A stretch of DNA of 64,000 bases from Ereboglobus sp. PH5-10 (GTDB lineage: Bacteria; Verrucomicrobiota; Verrucomicrobiia; Opitutales; Opitutaceae): contig NZ_JAQFIP010000001.1 of the NCBI RefSeq assembly GCF_029504735.1, positions 186,001 through 250,000 of the forward strand. Reading direction: 5' to 3'. The translations under genes and the position numbers were made by a program. The notes under the pieces were generated by a model. The model did not search any database and had not been told where the DNA came from. It worked only from the letters and a program-made list of their open reading frames with translations. Below are positions 1 to 8,539 of this stretch, piece by piece; positions within the stretch are counted from its first letter, which is position 1; each line of letters begins with the position of its first letter.

Positions 1-330
1 AATCACGCCAAGCCCGTCGATGTGGCCGGTGACAAAATGCCCGCCGACTTTTCCGTCAAAACGCAGGCTGCGCTCAAGGTTCACCGCGGAACCCGCGTTG
101 AGCGCCGAAAAACTCGTGAGGCGGCGCGTCTCCTCGAGCACGTCGAACTCCACCGTTCCCGCCGCAGCGTCGAAATCGGTGACCGTGAGGCAGCAACCGT
201 TGACCGCAATGCTGTCGCCGTGCGCGACGCCCTCGATGACGGTTTTTGCGGACAGTTTTAAGCGCCAGGAGGCACTGCCCTGGACAAACGAAACGACACG
301 ACCTTTTTCTTCAACGATACCGGTAAACAT
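1..330 (-). CDS. ribE: Riboflavin synthase, alpha-type (5' part; runs off the window)
   Basis: Riboflavin synthase dismutates two 6,7-dimethyl-8-ribityllumazine molecules to riboflavin in the cytoplasm. The first 110 codons are visible. The protein opens with the diagnostic MFTGIVEE. It then carries the lumazine-binding signature GDSIAVNGCCLTVTDFD (residues 43-59) and GGHFVTGHIDG (residues 97-107), the end of the first lumazine-binding repeat. Full-length members have about 200 residues, so roughly half lies beyond base 1. The ATG at 328-330 is the only start giving the family N-terminus. I see no FMN riboswitch in the 250 bases upstream. The nearest upstream gene on the same strand ends at 584, so co-transcription is possible but not shown. 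Confidence 0.95.
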   Translation of the reverse strand, partial: MFTGIVEEKGRVVSFVQGSASWRLKLSAKTVIEGVAHGDSIAVNGCCLTVTDFDAAAGTVEFDVLEETRRLTSFSALNAGSAVNLERSLRFDGKVGGHFVTGHIDGLGVI

Positions 331-404
331 AGCACGCGAATTGAACACCAAACCGCGCGCGCGCAAAGCCCCAAATTGCGCTGGTTATGGCGAAAAGCGA
401 GGGA

Positions 405-500
405 ATGGTGGCGACTCCGTCGATGCCCTTGGCGCAAGCGAACAAAAAGGCGCGCCACGAGTGCTTGCCGGTTTGGCGTTGCGGGGTTTCAGCTTATATC
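405..500 (-). pseudogene. Ghost of a Tat leader related to the upstream FAD oxidoreductase
   Basis: Bases 412-465 closely match 1920-1973, the part of the FAD oxidoreductase gene encoding its twin-arginine leader. The match is roughly nine bases in ten. On the minus strand the ghost reads HSWRAFLFACAKGIDGVAT, against HSRRAFLSDCAKGIGGVAV in the intact gene. The twin arginine has become Trp-Arg, no start precedes it in frame, and similarity fades on both sides. This looks like the remains of a second, deleted oxidoreductase copy, or a partial duplication, left between the intact gene and ribE. It is not expected to be expressed. Confidence 0.6.
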
Positions 501-583
501 GGTGCGCGTGCCGGCATTCGCTTTCTGCCATTCGTTTTTTAACCGCGGTTGGTTTGGCTTAGTTTTTAGAGCATGTCCGAAGT

Positions 584-2032
584 TTAGTCCAAAATGGCGC
601 CAGACTGGATTAGCGTTTCGCGAAGGCGGGTGATGTTTACCTGCGAAACATCGCGATTATCGGCAAGGCAGAGGGCGGCGGCGGCACCGGCCGCTTGGCC
701 GAGACACATGGCGGAGGCCTGGACACGGACGGAGGCGGAGGCGACTTCATCGCCGGAGAAGGGGCGTCCGGCGACGAGAAGATTCGGGAAACCGGGGGAG
801 TGCAGGCAGCGATAGGGGACGTTGCCGGGTTGCTTGAGGTATTCGGCGCGCTGGCGGGCGCTGTTGCTTGAGTGGATGTCAACGGGGTGGCAACCGCGGG
901 CGATGGTGTCGGGGAACTTGGTTGCGGCGAGGTATTCGACGCCGGTGAGCGTGTGGGCGCCGAGGATGCGGCGGGTTTCGCGGATGCCGGTTTGCGTGGC
1001 GGTGGTGAGAAGCACGGCGTCGCGGAAGGCGGGAGCGTGCTTGCGGAGCAGGTCAACGAAAACGTGCGCGTCTTCGCGCAGGCGGCACTCGGCTTCGGTG
1101 GCCTCGCGGTTGTCGGCCATGTTGGCGGCGGTGCGGGTTATGTTCACAACGACAACGCCCTTGGACAGGGTGCTGTTATACCAGGGGCCGCCGAAGAGGG
1201 GGATTTTTTGGGTCTTGGAGAGTTTTTGGAGAATGGCGCGGAAGTCGGTGTCCTGCGATCCGGGGCGTCCGTGACGGAGGCGGTTTGGCGGAATGGCGTC
1301 GGTGTCCACGTTGCCGAGCATGAAAATAAGGGAGGCGGGCTGAAGGTTTTCCGGGGCGGGCTGCATGGGGACGCCGGCGCGGAGGGCGAGGTCGGCGTCG
1401 CCGGTGCAGTCGATGAAATATTTGGCGGCGAGGGTTTGCGCGCCGTTTTTGTTTTCGATGACGGCGTGGAACAATGTGCCGTTGTTTTGACGGCAGCTTG
1501 TCAGGTAGCTGTGAAGGTAGAGGGTGACGCCGGCGTCAACGACCATGCGCTGGGCGGCGAGTTTGTATTTTTCCGGGCAGAAGGTGACATTGCCCCGGGG
1601 GAGGTCCACTCCGGCGCCGCCGATGGCGGAGAGTTTTTCGACAAATTCCCAAGGCATGCCGCCGATGACACGGTGCCCGTTGAGATTAAAGACGCTGATG
1701 GGGGAAACGAGGCCGGCCGTGGCCATGCCGCCGAGAAAGCCGTAGCGCTCGACAAGGGCGGTGCGCGCGCCGCCCCGCGCGGCGGCGACGGCGGCGATGA
1801 AGCCGGCAGGGCCGCCGCCGCAAACGACCACGTCGTATTCGCCGGCGACGGGGGCGGCGGCTTGTCGCGATGCTCCGGCGGGAGACGCGAGGAGCGAGGG
1901 CGCGGCGAGTCCCGCGACGGCGACTCCGCCGATGCCCTTGGCGCAATCGGACAAAAAGGCGCGGCGCGAGTGTGTGCCGTCGTTGCGGAGCGGGGTGTTT
2001 GATGGGTTGGTTTTGCGGGAGGGCGACTTCAT
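584..2032 (-). CDS. Tat-exported FAD-dependent oxidoreductase (FAD_oxidored family)
   Basis: A 482-residue flavoprotein of the FAD_oxidored (PF12831-like) family. The N-terminus carries a twin-arginine signal, HSRRAFLSDCAKG, followed by an Ala/Gly-rich hydrophobic stretch ending near ASPAG, so it should be folded and exported by Tat. The dinucleotide fold follows at about residues 65-95 (VVVCGGGPAGFIAAVAAARGG), then GFLGGMATAG. The C-terminal family block is present: NLLVAGRPFSGDEVASASVRVQ, then GQAAGAAAALC. Substrates of this family are largely unknown. In Verrucomicrobia and Planctomycetes such genes accompany sugar oxidoreductases and glycan degradation, consistent with this window. The start was chosen because it gives a complete Tat leader. 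Confidence 0.85.
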   Translation of the reverse strand: MKSPSRKTNPSNTPLRNDGTHSRRAFLSDCAKGIGGVAVAGLAAPSLLASPAGASRQAAAPVAGEYDVVVCGGGPAGFIAAVAAARGGARTALVERYGFLGGMATAGLVSPISVFNLNGHRVIGGMPWEFVEKLSAIGGAGVDLPRGNVTFCPEKYKLAAQRMVVDAGVTLYLHSYLTSCRQNNGTLFHAVIENKNGAQTLAAKYFIDCTGDADLALRAGVPMQPAPENLQPASLIFMLGNVDTDAIPPNRLRHGRPGSQDTDFRAILQKLSKTQKIPLFGGPWYNSTLSKGVVVVNITRTAANMADNREATEAECRLREDAHVFVDLLRKHAPAFRDAVLLTTATQTGIRETRRILGAHTLTGVEYLAATKFPDTIARGCHPVDIHSSNSARQRAEYLKQPGNVPYRCLHSPGFPNLLVAGRPFSGDEVASASVRVQASAMCLGQAAGAAAALCLADNRDVSQVNITRLRETLIQSGAILD

Positions 2033-2066
2033 AGGGATGCGCGTGTTGTGTTGTCCTTATTTTTTT

Positions 2067-2154
2067 AACCGCAGATGAACACAGATGGACGCAGATACGG
2101 ATTTCGGAGTCCGATGGTTTTAATATCTGTGTTCATCTGCGTTTATCTGCGGTT
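2067..2154. repeat. Palindromic repeat of AACCGCAGATGAACACAGAT type
   Basis: Two arms, 2067-2096 and 2124-2154, form an imperfect inverted repeat starting AACCGCAGATGAACACAGAT, with an inner CGGA/TCCG hairpin. Each arm is built from a 10-base unit (GCAGATGAAC-like) repeated with small changes. The element lies between two minus-strand genes, upstream of the FAD oxidoreductase start. It has the same layout as the element at 57874-57953, which uses a different unit. Confidence 0.8.
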
Positions 2155-2248
2155 TCTGTTTCTAAAATGATTTTTGCAGTTTGTTTTTGACCTCGCCTAT
2201 GAGTTCGCGAGTGGCCTGGCATTGCGCGAATTAACACGGATGCAAGCC

Positions 2249-2268
2249 GGGCGTCGCAAGCGACGCCC
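2249..2268. terminator. Perfect GC hairpin after the glycerophosphodiesterase gene
   Basis: GGGCGTCGC-AA-GCGACGCCC is a perfect 9-bp stem with a 2-base loop, eight bases past the stop codon of the minus-strand gene at 2276. There is no T-run, so it may be a repeat element or an RNA 3'-end stabiliser rather than a classical intrinsic terminator. Confidence 0.5.
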
Positions 2269-2275
2269 CTACGGG

Positions 2276-3151
2276 TCACATTTCCAATATTTTGTTGGTG
2301 GGGATGTAGTCGAGACCCAGTTCCAGCATTTTGAGGACGGTTTCCTTTGTGTCGCCGGCGCGGAGGCAGACGCGAAGGCCGAGGGCGTGCGTTTTTTCGA
2401 CCAGCGCGGCGGAGATGTCGTCGAGTTCGGTGCGCTTGTGCGAGACGCCGGCGTGGCCGAGGCGGACGAGTTTTTGCATGTGCTCCTCGTCGCTGAATAT
2501 GTGATGCAGGAACACTTTTTTGCTCGCCGCGCGCGCCGCCTCGATGTGCGGAAACTTGCTGCTCGATATGACCGAGCGCTCCTCCATTTTCATGTCGCAC
2601 ACCATGCGGACGGCCTCGGCAGTCACGTCGTCTTTTATCTCGATGAAGGGGACGCTTCCGTGGTCGCGACAGATTTCAATATACTCGGCGAAGAGCGGCA
2701 TGCGGAGGCGCGCGGCGGGATAATTCTCGCGTCCATTTCCGCGGGTGTAGGTGAGTTTTTTGATTTCGTCCCATGTCAGGTTTGCGACGCGCTCGTTGAC
2801 GCCGAACATTTTTTTGAGCGTGGCGTCGTGGTGGCAGACGAGGATGCCGTCCTTGGTGCGGCGCACGTCGCTTTCGACGGCCCAGAAGCCGCGCTTGGCG
2901 GCTTCCTCCAGCGCGGGCAGCGAGTTTTCCGGCGCGAGCGAATGGCTGCCGCGATGCGCGATGAAGCGCGGGTTTTGCGGCGTGTTGGGGCCGCTGAAGA
3001 GGCCGCCGTTTTTGCCGGCGACGAAGACGGGCTTGGGCGGGGTGCGTGTGGCGCGAAGCGCGGAGGGAAGCAGGAACAGGCTGGTGAGCGCGGCGGCGCT
3101 GGTGATGAAGTCGCGGCGTGTGGGTTGGGCGGAGTTTGGGCGGGTGTTCAT
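2276..3151 (-). CDS. Tat-exported glycerophosphodiester phosphodiesterase family protein
   Basis: A 291-residue GDPD-family protein. The leader QPTRRDFITSAAALTSLFLL is a twin-arginine signal. Metal-binding and catalytic motifs of the GDPD TIM barrel follow. HRGSHSLAPENSLPA (about residues 85-99) contains the first catalytic His and the Glu ligand. VESDVRRTKDGILVCHHD (about 112-129) holds the Glu-x-Asp pair and the second His. FIEIKDD (about 192-198) supplies the later metal-ligand Glu. Such enzymes hydrolyse glycerophosphodiesters to an alcohol and glycerol 3-phosphate. An exported copy could release phosphate or glycerol phosphate from phospholipid head groups or teichoic material. The substrate cannot be read from the sequence. 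Confidence 0.88.
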   Translation of the reverse strand: MNTRPNSAQPTRRDFITSAAALTSLFLLPSALRATRTPPKPVFVAGKNGGLFSGPNTPQNPRFIAHRGSHSLAPENSLPALEEAAKRGFWAVESDVRRTKDGILVCHHDATLKKMFGVNERVANLTWDEIKKLTYTRGNGRENYPAARLRMPLFAEYIEICRDHGSVPFIEIKDDVTAEAVRMVCDMKMEERSVISSSKFPHIEAARAASKKVFLHHIFSDEEHMQKLVRLGHAGVSHKRTELDDISAALVEKTHALGLRVCLRAGDTKETVLKMLELGLDYIPTNKILEM

Positions 3152-3573
3152 GGCTGGGTTTTCGGGACTTTGGGCAGGGCGAAGCCTCCGGCTGAACCGC
3201 GAAGCATCGACTTAAATCGAATTAAGTCGATGCAAGGCGATGCAAATCGAAATGAATGAGTGGCGCGAGCGGTTTCGAAGCCTGAAAGGCTTCCATAAGA
3301 CAGCCCAGGGTTGCCGTGGCGAAGCAAAGGCCACCCTGGGTATTGGAGAAATAATACATTCAACCCTGAAGGGGTTGCATAATCGGGGAATTGGGATGCT
3401 TTGCGCAACCCTTTCAGGGTTGTGTATTCTAAAATTGAATACCCAGGGTAGGCTCCTTTGTCGCCAGCCCCGGGCTATGGAATGAAACCCCGTTGGGGGT
3501 TTAAATGCGCACGGCACAGACAGGAATGTCTGTGCTACCTTTTCATTCGCGCGCATTGGAGATTCCCCGAGGG
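3152..3573. repeat. Composite hairpin cluster (no gene)
   Basis: This 422-base gap holds a dense chain of inverted repeats and no credible gene. Seen here: 3206-3235 (GCATCGACTTAA with its complement), 3278-3292 (AAGCCTGAAAGGCTT), 3303-3340 (CCCAGGGTT/ACCCTGGG), 3361-3377 (CAACCCTGAAGGGGTTG), 3406-3422 (CAACCCTTTCAGGGTTG), 3485-3502 and 3516-3537 (GCACAGACA-GGAA-TGTCTGTGC). The order and motifs resemble 35145-35372 and, with changed stems, 24500-24778. A half copy of the 38936-39016 element (GGGCGAAGCCTCCGGCTGA) lies at 3178-3196. Confidence 0.8.
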
Positions 3574-5559
3574 TTACCTCACCTCAAACGCAAACAGGTG
3601 GGCGGTGGAGCTGCCGTAGTCGTTGATTTTTTTCGCGCTCATGTGCGTGGCGAACGGGATGAAGCGCACGGCGTCGGCGGTGACGTTGACGTCGAGCCGG
3701 ACGAAGCGGTGGTAGTTTTCGTCGGTCTCGTAAACAGTTTTCCACTCGCCGCCGACACGCGCCTCAATGCGGTAGGATTTTATCATGCAGCCGGGGAAGC
3801 CGAAGCTCGTCTTGTTGTGCGAAAGCGGGTGGAACATCACCCACGAGGTCAGGACGCCGTCGGGATTGCCGCCCGTGTGTTCGCGGTTCAGGTCGCTGTC
3901 GAAGACGAGGCGCACTTGCGAGATTTTGGTCGGCTTCTTGAAGGTGTAGGTGATCGCTTTTTTGGTTTTGCCGTAGTAGCCGTTGTCGCGCCCCCAGATG
4001 CGGCGGTCGATGCCGTTGTGCAGTTGCGAGCAATCGCCGTAGTCGCAGCTCAGTTCGGCTTGCTTGGAGAGCGGGGAGATTTCGCGCTTGAAGCCGGGGA
4101 GGAAGCAGTCGTCCTCCATGAGCGCGGCTTGGATTTCGCGGATTTTGGTTTTTCCGACCTCGCGCGGGGTGAGTTTGTTTTGCACGGCGATCCACGCGGC
4201 GGTGCCGGCGGCCTGCCCGAGGATGCCGCAGGTGCCCATGACGCGGGTGGTCGCGATGCCGACGTGCGTGGCGCTGATGTTGCGCCCGGCAAACATGAGG
4301 TTCTTGATGTTCTTCGAGTAGATCGAGCGGTAGGGGATCGTGTAGGGCTCGGAGAGACGGCGTTTGCGGAGGTGTTTTTCGCCGTCAACGGAGTCCATCG
4401 CGAAGCCGCCCGGGAGGTGGTCGTCGATCTGCCAGCCGCCGTAGGCGATGGTGTCGGGGAAGACGGGGTGTTTCTCAACGTCCTGCTGCTTGAGCATGTA
4501 GTCGCCGATGTAGCGGCGGCTTTCGCGTTTGCCGGGAAGGAAGCCCATCCATTCGAGCTCCCAGTTCGCGGCGTTTTTCTGCGGGCACCAGTTTTTGATG
4601 TGGTCCCAGACGCCGAAGGCGATTTTGAGAAGTTCGTCGCGGATTTCCTCGGTGTCGCCGATGCCGTCCTGCTCGCCGCCGAGCTCGACCCAGTAGAGGT
4701 TGGTGTTGATGGCGTAGATGTTGTGGGGCTTGTTTTTCATTTCCGCGTCGGTCTTGAAAACGTGGGCCCATTTGGGGGGTGTGAAGGTGACGGGGTGCTC
4801 GGTTTCGCGCACTTGAAACAAGATGCTCATGCCCATCGTTTTTTTGTCGGCCTTGGCCACGGCGAACTCCTCGCCGAATTCCTCGGCGGCTTCGCGTCCG
4901 AAGCGGTAATCGGCGCCGGTGAGCGGGGCGAGGATGCTGTCGCCCGAGCAGTCGATGAAGATCGGCGCGCTGACTTTGTGCCAGCGTTGCGTGGTGGTTT
5001 GGTAGCCGGTGATGCTTTTGATGGTCTTGCCGTCCATTTCGGCCTGGCAGCAGGAGCAGTTGAGCATGAGGTCAATGTTGGGCTCGAAGCGGACTTTTTC
5101 GTAGAGGATGCTGTCCCAGATGGCGAAGTTGCGCTTCGGGTTGCGATACATGTTTTCGACGAGGATTTCCTCCATGATGCCGGTTTCCTGCAGGTCGCGG
5201 ACGCGGGTTCCGGCGCCGACAATCCACTGGCGGATTTCGGAGGAGGCGTTGCCGCCGAGGACGGGGCGGTCGTGCATGAGGGCGACTTTCGCGCCGCGGC
5301 GGGCGGCGGCGATGGCGGCGCACATGCCGGCGAGGCCGGCGCCGACAACGCAGAGGTCGACTTGGTGCTCGTGCGTGTCGAGTTTTCCGTCCTTGGATAT
5401 GAATCCGCCCGTTTCATAGGAGGAGAGGTTTTGGCCGTGCAGGACGGTGGAGCCCGGCAGCATGAGGACGCCGGCGGCGGCGGCGGCTTCCTTAAAAAAG
5501 CTGCGTCGGGAGGTGGGAAGGATGGGAGCTTTGCGCGTGGGTTTGGATGCGGGTTTCAT
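3574..5559 (-). CDS. Tat-exported FAD-dependent oxidoreductase with C-terminal discoidin-like domain
   Basis: A 661-residue flavoprotein, about 180 residues longer than the paralogue at 584-2032. It has a Tat signal (PTSRRSFFKEAAAAAGVLML) and a Rossmann FAD site at about residues 68-95 (VDLCVVGAGLAGMCAAIAAA), followed by VLGGNASSEIRQW. The family C-terminal block is NLMFAGRNISATHVGIATTR then GQAAGTAAW (about 415-455). The last 140 residues (from about RIWGRDNGYYG) form a beta-rich segment, with AITYTFKKPTKISQVRLVFD and KTVYETDENYHRFVRLDVN, that looks like a galactose-binding/F5-8C fold. Such a module would tether the enzyme to glycans. Substrate unknown; a role in carbohydrate oxidation is inferred from context. 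Confidence 0.82.
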   Translation of the reverse strand: MKPASKPTRKAPILPTSRRSFFKEAAAAAGVLMLPGSTVLHGQNLSSYETGGFISKDGKLDTHEHQVDLCVVGAGLAGMCAAIAAARRGAKVALMHDRPVLGGNASSEIRQWIVGAGTRVRDLQETGIMEEILVENMYRNPKRNFAIWDSILYEKVRFEPNIDLMLNCSCCQAEMDGKTIKSITGYQTTTQRWHKVSAPIFIDCSGDSILAPLTGADYRFGREAAEEFGEEFAVAKADKKTMGMSILFQVRETEHPVTFTPPKWAHVFKTDAEMKNKPHNIYAINTNLYWVELGGEQDGIGDTEEIRDELLKIAFGVWDHIKNWCPQKNAANWELEWMGFLPGKRESRRYIGDYMLKQQDVEKHPVFPDTIAYGGWQIDDHLPGGFAMDSVDGEKHLRKRRLSEPYTIPYRSIYSKNIKNLMFAGRNISATHVGIATTRVMGTCGILGQAAGTAAWIAVQNKLTPREVGKTKIREIQAALMEDDCFLPGFKREISPLSKQAELSCDYGDCSQLHNGIDRRIWGRDNGYYGKTKKAITYTFKKPTKISQVRLVFDSDLNREHTGGNPDGVLTSWVMFHPLSHNKTSFGFPGCMIKSYRIEARVGGEWKTVYETDENYHRFVRLDVNVTADAVRFIPFATHMSAKKINDYGSSTAHLFAFEVR

Positions 5560-6253
5560 GATAACTTTTAGAAAACTTCGATTGCTTGGATTCTATTTAT
5601 TGGGATTCAGACCGGGGATATTGAGCGCCGCGACAGCGCCGAAAAATGGCGCGTGGCGACAGCCAAGAACCTGATTACTCTCTTTGCGCGAAAATGACGT
5701 TTCAAGCACTTTCAGGCCATTCAACCCCGTGCAGAGTATCATTTTCCAGATAAAATGAGCGTTTGCGCATATAATCGAATGATTTTTGATCGTTTTGACG
5801 GGGCGGTTTTTGGGGGCGAAAATTTCACACATCTGTTTGGGAATGTGCGCTTGGCGACGGCAAACAGGCACCCAGTCGGCTCCTCGAAACATGCGATTCA
5901 TCCGCTCCAGTTGGCCGTTGCTCCACGGGTGATCAGGCGTGGCGCGCTGCCCGGTTCACGCCCCGCCCATATCTATGTGAAAGTGATCAATGGAACAGGC
6001 ATTGAATCTTCAAGGGAGAAGCGCGGACTGATGCCATGTCATTGAAAACACCATGCGACGCCGAACGGGACAGTTGTTGAATATTTGCCCGTCATGCCTC
6101 GTGGAAATTCTCGGAAAATTCCCAAAACGCACACCGCGTATTGCGCCCTTTGTCCACGCGCGTCATTTCCGATGCCTGTCATGTCCGCGTCCAAACGTCC
6201 CTCCACCGCTGCAAACCCGGCAAAAACCATACTCTGCGCCACCGGTTGATCCC
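5560..6253. other. Gene-poor gap with a transposase relic
   Basis: About 690 bases separate the minus-strand FAD oxidoreductase from the plus-strand immunity-type cluster. Apart from the transposase fragment at 5830-5964, I see no gene with plausible codon use. Open frames here (for example 5755-6045 plus) are antisense to the relic. The gap is visibly AT-richer around 5700-5800. It marks the left edge of the accessory region. Confidence 0.7.
5830..5964 (-). pseudogene. IS481-like transposase fragment
   Basis: On the minus strand, bases 5830-5945 read TPDHPWSNGQLERMNRMF and continue for about twenty residues. This matches the conserved block around the third catalytic acid of IS481-type DDE transposases (typically KPNHPWTNGQVERMNRT). 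Just upstream, in another frame, GVNRAA aligns with the preceding GIEHRL of the family, so a frameshift at about 5945 separates them. Nothing convincing remains of the other catalytic residues and I found no terminal inverted repeats. This is a decayed insertion sequence at the boundary of the accessory region. Confidence 0.6.
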
Positions 6254-7123
6254 ATGAAGTGTTTTCGATTCACATGTGAATGGAACAAAACCTCGCCCGA
6301 TGCCGAAATCGTCGCCGAGTGCGACCGCTGCTGCATGTTCCTTTCGCTCATGTATGAATATCATTTTCCGAAAACCAAAACTGGAGCGCGCACGCGCGCG
6401 CTTGTGACTATTTCGAGTAACACCCCCGCCGAACCCCCAACACTCGCGCCCGTCAGCGGCGACCTGGACGTTTGCGCAACGGCCGACTGGAGCGCGTTCC
6501 GCAATCTCCCAACGCCCGAGAAACACGCCCGGCTTCTCGCCATAATCCAACAATCCCTGCTCGCGGCGGCCCGGGCGAACAACTGGCCCGCCGCCCCCTT
6601 CGAGACAGCCTGCGCGGCAATCACGCGAAATAATTTTCTGTTCCGCGAACATTATAAAAAATCCGTCGCCGCCCCCGACAAACTCCATCGCGCGCAAATC
6701 TATTTCGAGCACGATTACCTCGGCAGCGGCACCCATGTTGATTTTAACGACAAGCGCGGGACGCTGCTCAAACGCGTTGCCTTCACTCCGGGCGGATCGT
6801 CCGTCCTTTGCAAAAGCATCGGCCCCGTTGAGTGGATAAACAACCGGCAAATTTTAATATATCACGTCCTTGTTGACAGGAGCGGACTCAATGCGGAAAC
6901 AAACCACCGCCACCGCTGGATAATAGACATCGACGGCGGGGTGGAGTATCAAAACCCGTCCGCCACGGAAGCGAATCCGCACGCATTATACAATCTCGGC
7001 CTCCTGTATTGGGAGGGAAAAATAATACTTCCGGACAAAAACAGGGGCCGCGAAATCATAACCAAAGCCGCCGCCCTCGGCTATAAACACGCGCAAAACT
7101 GGCTCCGCCGAAACGAACCATAA
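6254..7123 (+). CDS. Uncharacterised protein with C-terminal Sel1-type repeat
   Basis: A 289-residue protein of unknown function. The first 230 residues match nothing I recognise. The N-terminus has a Cys-containing patch (ECDRCCMF) but no signal peptide. The C-terminus carries one clear Sel1/TPR-like repeat, PHALYNLGLLYWEGKIILPD followed by GREIITKAAALGYKHAQNWL. Sel1 repeats are common in proteins sitting beside polymorphic toxins. The ATG at 6254 was preferred because upstream in-frame sequence (to 6053) is Pro/Cys/Arg-rich and does not look coding. It is the first gene of the plus-strand run extending to 24390. Confidence 0.7.
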   Translation: MKCFRFTCEWNKTSPDAEIVAECDRCCMFLSLMYEYHFPKTKTGARTRALVTISSNTPAEPPTLAPVSGDLDVCATADWSAFRNLPTPEKHARLLAIIQQSLLAAARANNWPAAPFETACAAITRNNFLFREHYKKSVAAPDKLHRAQIYFEHDYLGSGTHVDFNDKRGTLLKRVAFTPGGSSVLCKSIGPVEWINNRQILIYHVLVDRSGLNAETNHRHRWIIDIDGGVEYQNPSATEANPHALYNLGLLYWEGKIILPDKNRGREIITKAAALGYKHAQNWLRRNEP

Positions 7124-7129
7124 TCAGGA

Positions 7130-7151
7130 GCGCGGGCCTCCGAACCCGCGC
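7130..7151. terminator. GC hairpin between two cluster genes
   Basis: GCGCGGG-CCTCCGAA-CCCGCGC forms a 7-bp stem directly after the Sel1-repeat gene. No T-run follows. It resembles half of the GGGAGCGCGGGC palindrome at 58971-59032, so it may be a repeat remnant acting as an RNA 3' structure. Confidence 0.4.
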
Positions 7152-7219
7152 AATACTTATATAACGCATCCAGCAAGCCCCGGCATAACTGTATAAACGC
7201 AACCAACCCAGCGCACGCC

Positions 7220-8440
7220 ATGAACCTCGCAACATTCCGCCGACGCGCCCGCAATCACACGCTCGAAGTCGAGCACCTTCTCGGCGTCGCCGCCGAACGC
7301 CCCGAGGGCCTCGCCGACGAACTCGAACGCCTCATCGCCGAATGCCAGTGGACCGACGGCGGCGAAATCAGCCCCGGCGTGCGCAGGATTCCCTGGCGCC
7401 TCTGGGCGCGCACCGCCATTGCATACGCGCGCGGCGGCTGCGACGGCCTTGTCCGCCTCGTCGCCGGCGACGCCGGGTTTCACCGCTTTGCCCTTTCACT
7501 GCTCGAAAAAATACGCGACCCCGGCGCGCTCGACGCGATCCTGCGAATTGACGCGCGCCTCCTCTCGCCCGGCGCCTTCACCAGCGCCGACATCGAACGG
7601 GCCGATTATCTCGCGCGCACCCTTTGGTTTCTTATCGGCATCACGCCCCCCGTCCCGATTTCGCCCGCCGAAGCGGCCACAATCCGCGCCGCGTTCCACC
7701 GCCTGCTCCCCTTCTGCAAAAAAGACGTGCAACGCGCCAATATCATTTGCGTGCTCGGCATAGTCGGCGACCACACCACGCTCAGCCTCCTCTCCACGCA
7801 TCCGCCCCTCGAATCGCCTTGGGAAACCACAATTAAAACCGCCATGCGCACATTGCGCAAAAATCTCGGCGCCACGGGACAAATTCCCGCGGGCGCCCCG
7901 CGTTCCAAGCCTTCCGCGCCGGCGACAAATCCGCGCACGAGCACCAAACCCACCCGCGCCTCCGCGCCCGCCAAAATCATGGTCCACGACAAAGCCAGAT
8001 GGCATGGAGACGCCGGCAACTTTCGCGCCATCAAACCGCCCCTCCCTCCCGAAGCCGGGGCCACGCACATCGCCCACTACCTGCGCTGGTGCGTTGAAAA
8101 CAACCTCATCTCCGACGAACTCCGCCAATCATATCCCCGTGACATTGCCTCCATACTCAACGGCACGCTCGACGCCCGCGATTTCCTCCTCCGCGAGTTG
8201 GACGGCGTTCTCGACAGCGCCGCCCTTAACGCCGCCGGACGCGCCTTTGCCCGCGCCTATTATCACACCGACCGCACCCGATTCGCCAAAAAACACGGAA
8301 CCTATCTCGGCGACCACGACAACCTCGCCGCCCGGCTTGGCATCCCCTCCTACTGCCTCCCAAACGACGAAGCCTCCTACGCCCGCGTCAAAATTATTAT
8401 AGATAACCGCCACCGCGAATACTTGGCGGAATCATCATAA
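7220..8440 (+). CDS. HEAT-like helical protein with C-terminal DUF7832-like domain
   Basis: A 406-residue cytoplasmic protein, probably in two parts. Residues 1-215 are alpha-helical and Leu/Ala-rich (for example LERLIAECQWTDGGEISPGV and LLPFCKKDVQRANIICVLG), reminiscent of HEAT-type immunity proteins. After a Pro/Ser/Thr linker (about 220-255) comes a module beginning MVHDKARWHGDAGNF, then GATHIAHYLRWCVENNLISD, DARDFLLRELDG and RAFARAYYHTD, ending VKIIIDNRHREYL. This pattern matches DUF7832-type proteins often encoded near polymorphic toxins. No signal peptide or catalytic motif is evident. Role inferred as toxin neutralisation; not demonstrated. Confidence 0.7.
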   Translation: MNLATFRRRARNHTLEVEHLLGVAAERPEGLADELERLIAECQWTDGGEISPGVRRIPWRLWARTAIAYARGGCDGLVRLVAGDAGFHRFALSLLEKIRDPGALDAILRIDARLLSPGAFTSADIERADYLARTLWFLIGITPPVPISPAEAATIRAAFHRLLPFCKKDVQRANIICVLGIVGDHTTLSLLSTHPPLESPWETTIKTAMRTLRKNLGATGQIPAGAPRSKPSAPATNPRTSTKPTRASAPAKIMVHDKARWHGDAGNFRAIKPPLPPEAGATHIAHYLRWCVENNLISDELRQSYPRDIASILNGTLDARDFLLRELDGVLDSAALNAAGRAFARAYYHTDRTRFAKKHGTYLGDHDNLAARLGIPSYCLPNDEASYARVKIIIDNRHREYLAESS

Positions 8441-8539
8441 CAAACAGCGCCCACCCTTCGCGCACCATACATAATATTCAATATAATCCACACGCGCACC
8501 ACCGCCGCCACTCGCAAGTCCCGCGCACCTCGCCCAACA

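Noticed and set aside
331-583. FMN riboswitch upstream of ribE
   Set aside because: The conserved RFN-element blocks are not visible; the region instead carries a degraded Tat-leader copy.
872-2002. Long open frame on the plus strand (376 codons)
   Set aside because: It is antisense to the FAD oxidoreductase. Composition is Gly/Glu/Val-rich as expected from a mirrored GC-rich gene, and no domain is recognisable.
3505-5571. 688-codon plus-strand frame
   Set aside because: Antisense to the 661-residue FAD oxidoreductase, whose motifs are unambiguous.
5755-6045. Small plus-strand ORF of 96 codons
   Set aside because: It is antisense to the transposase relic and has no independent support.
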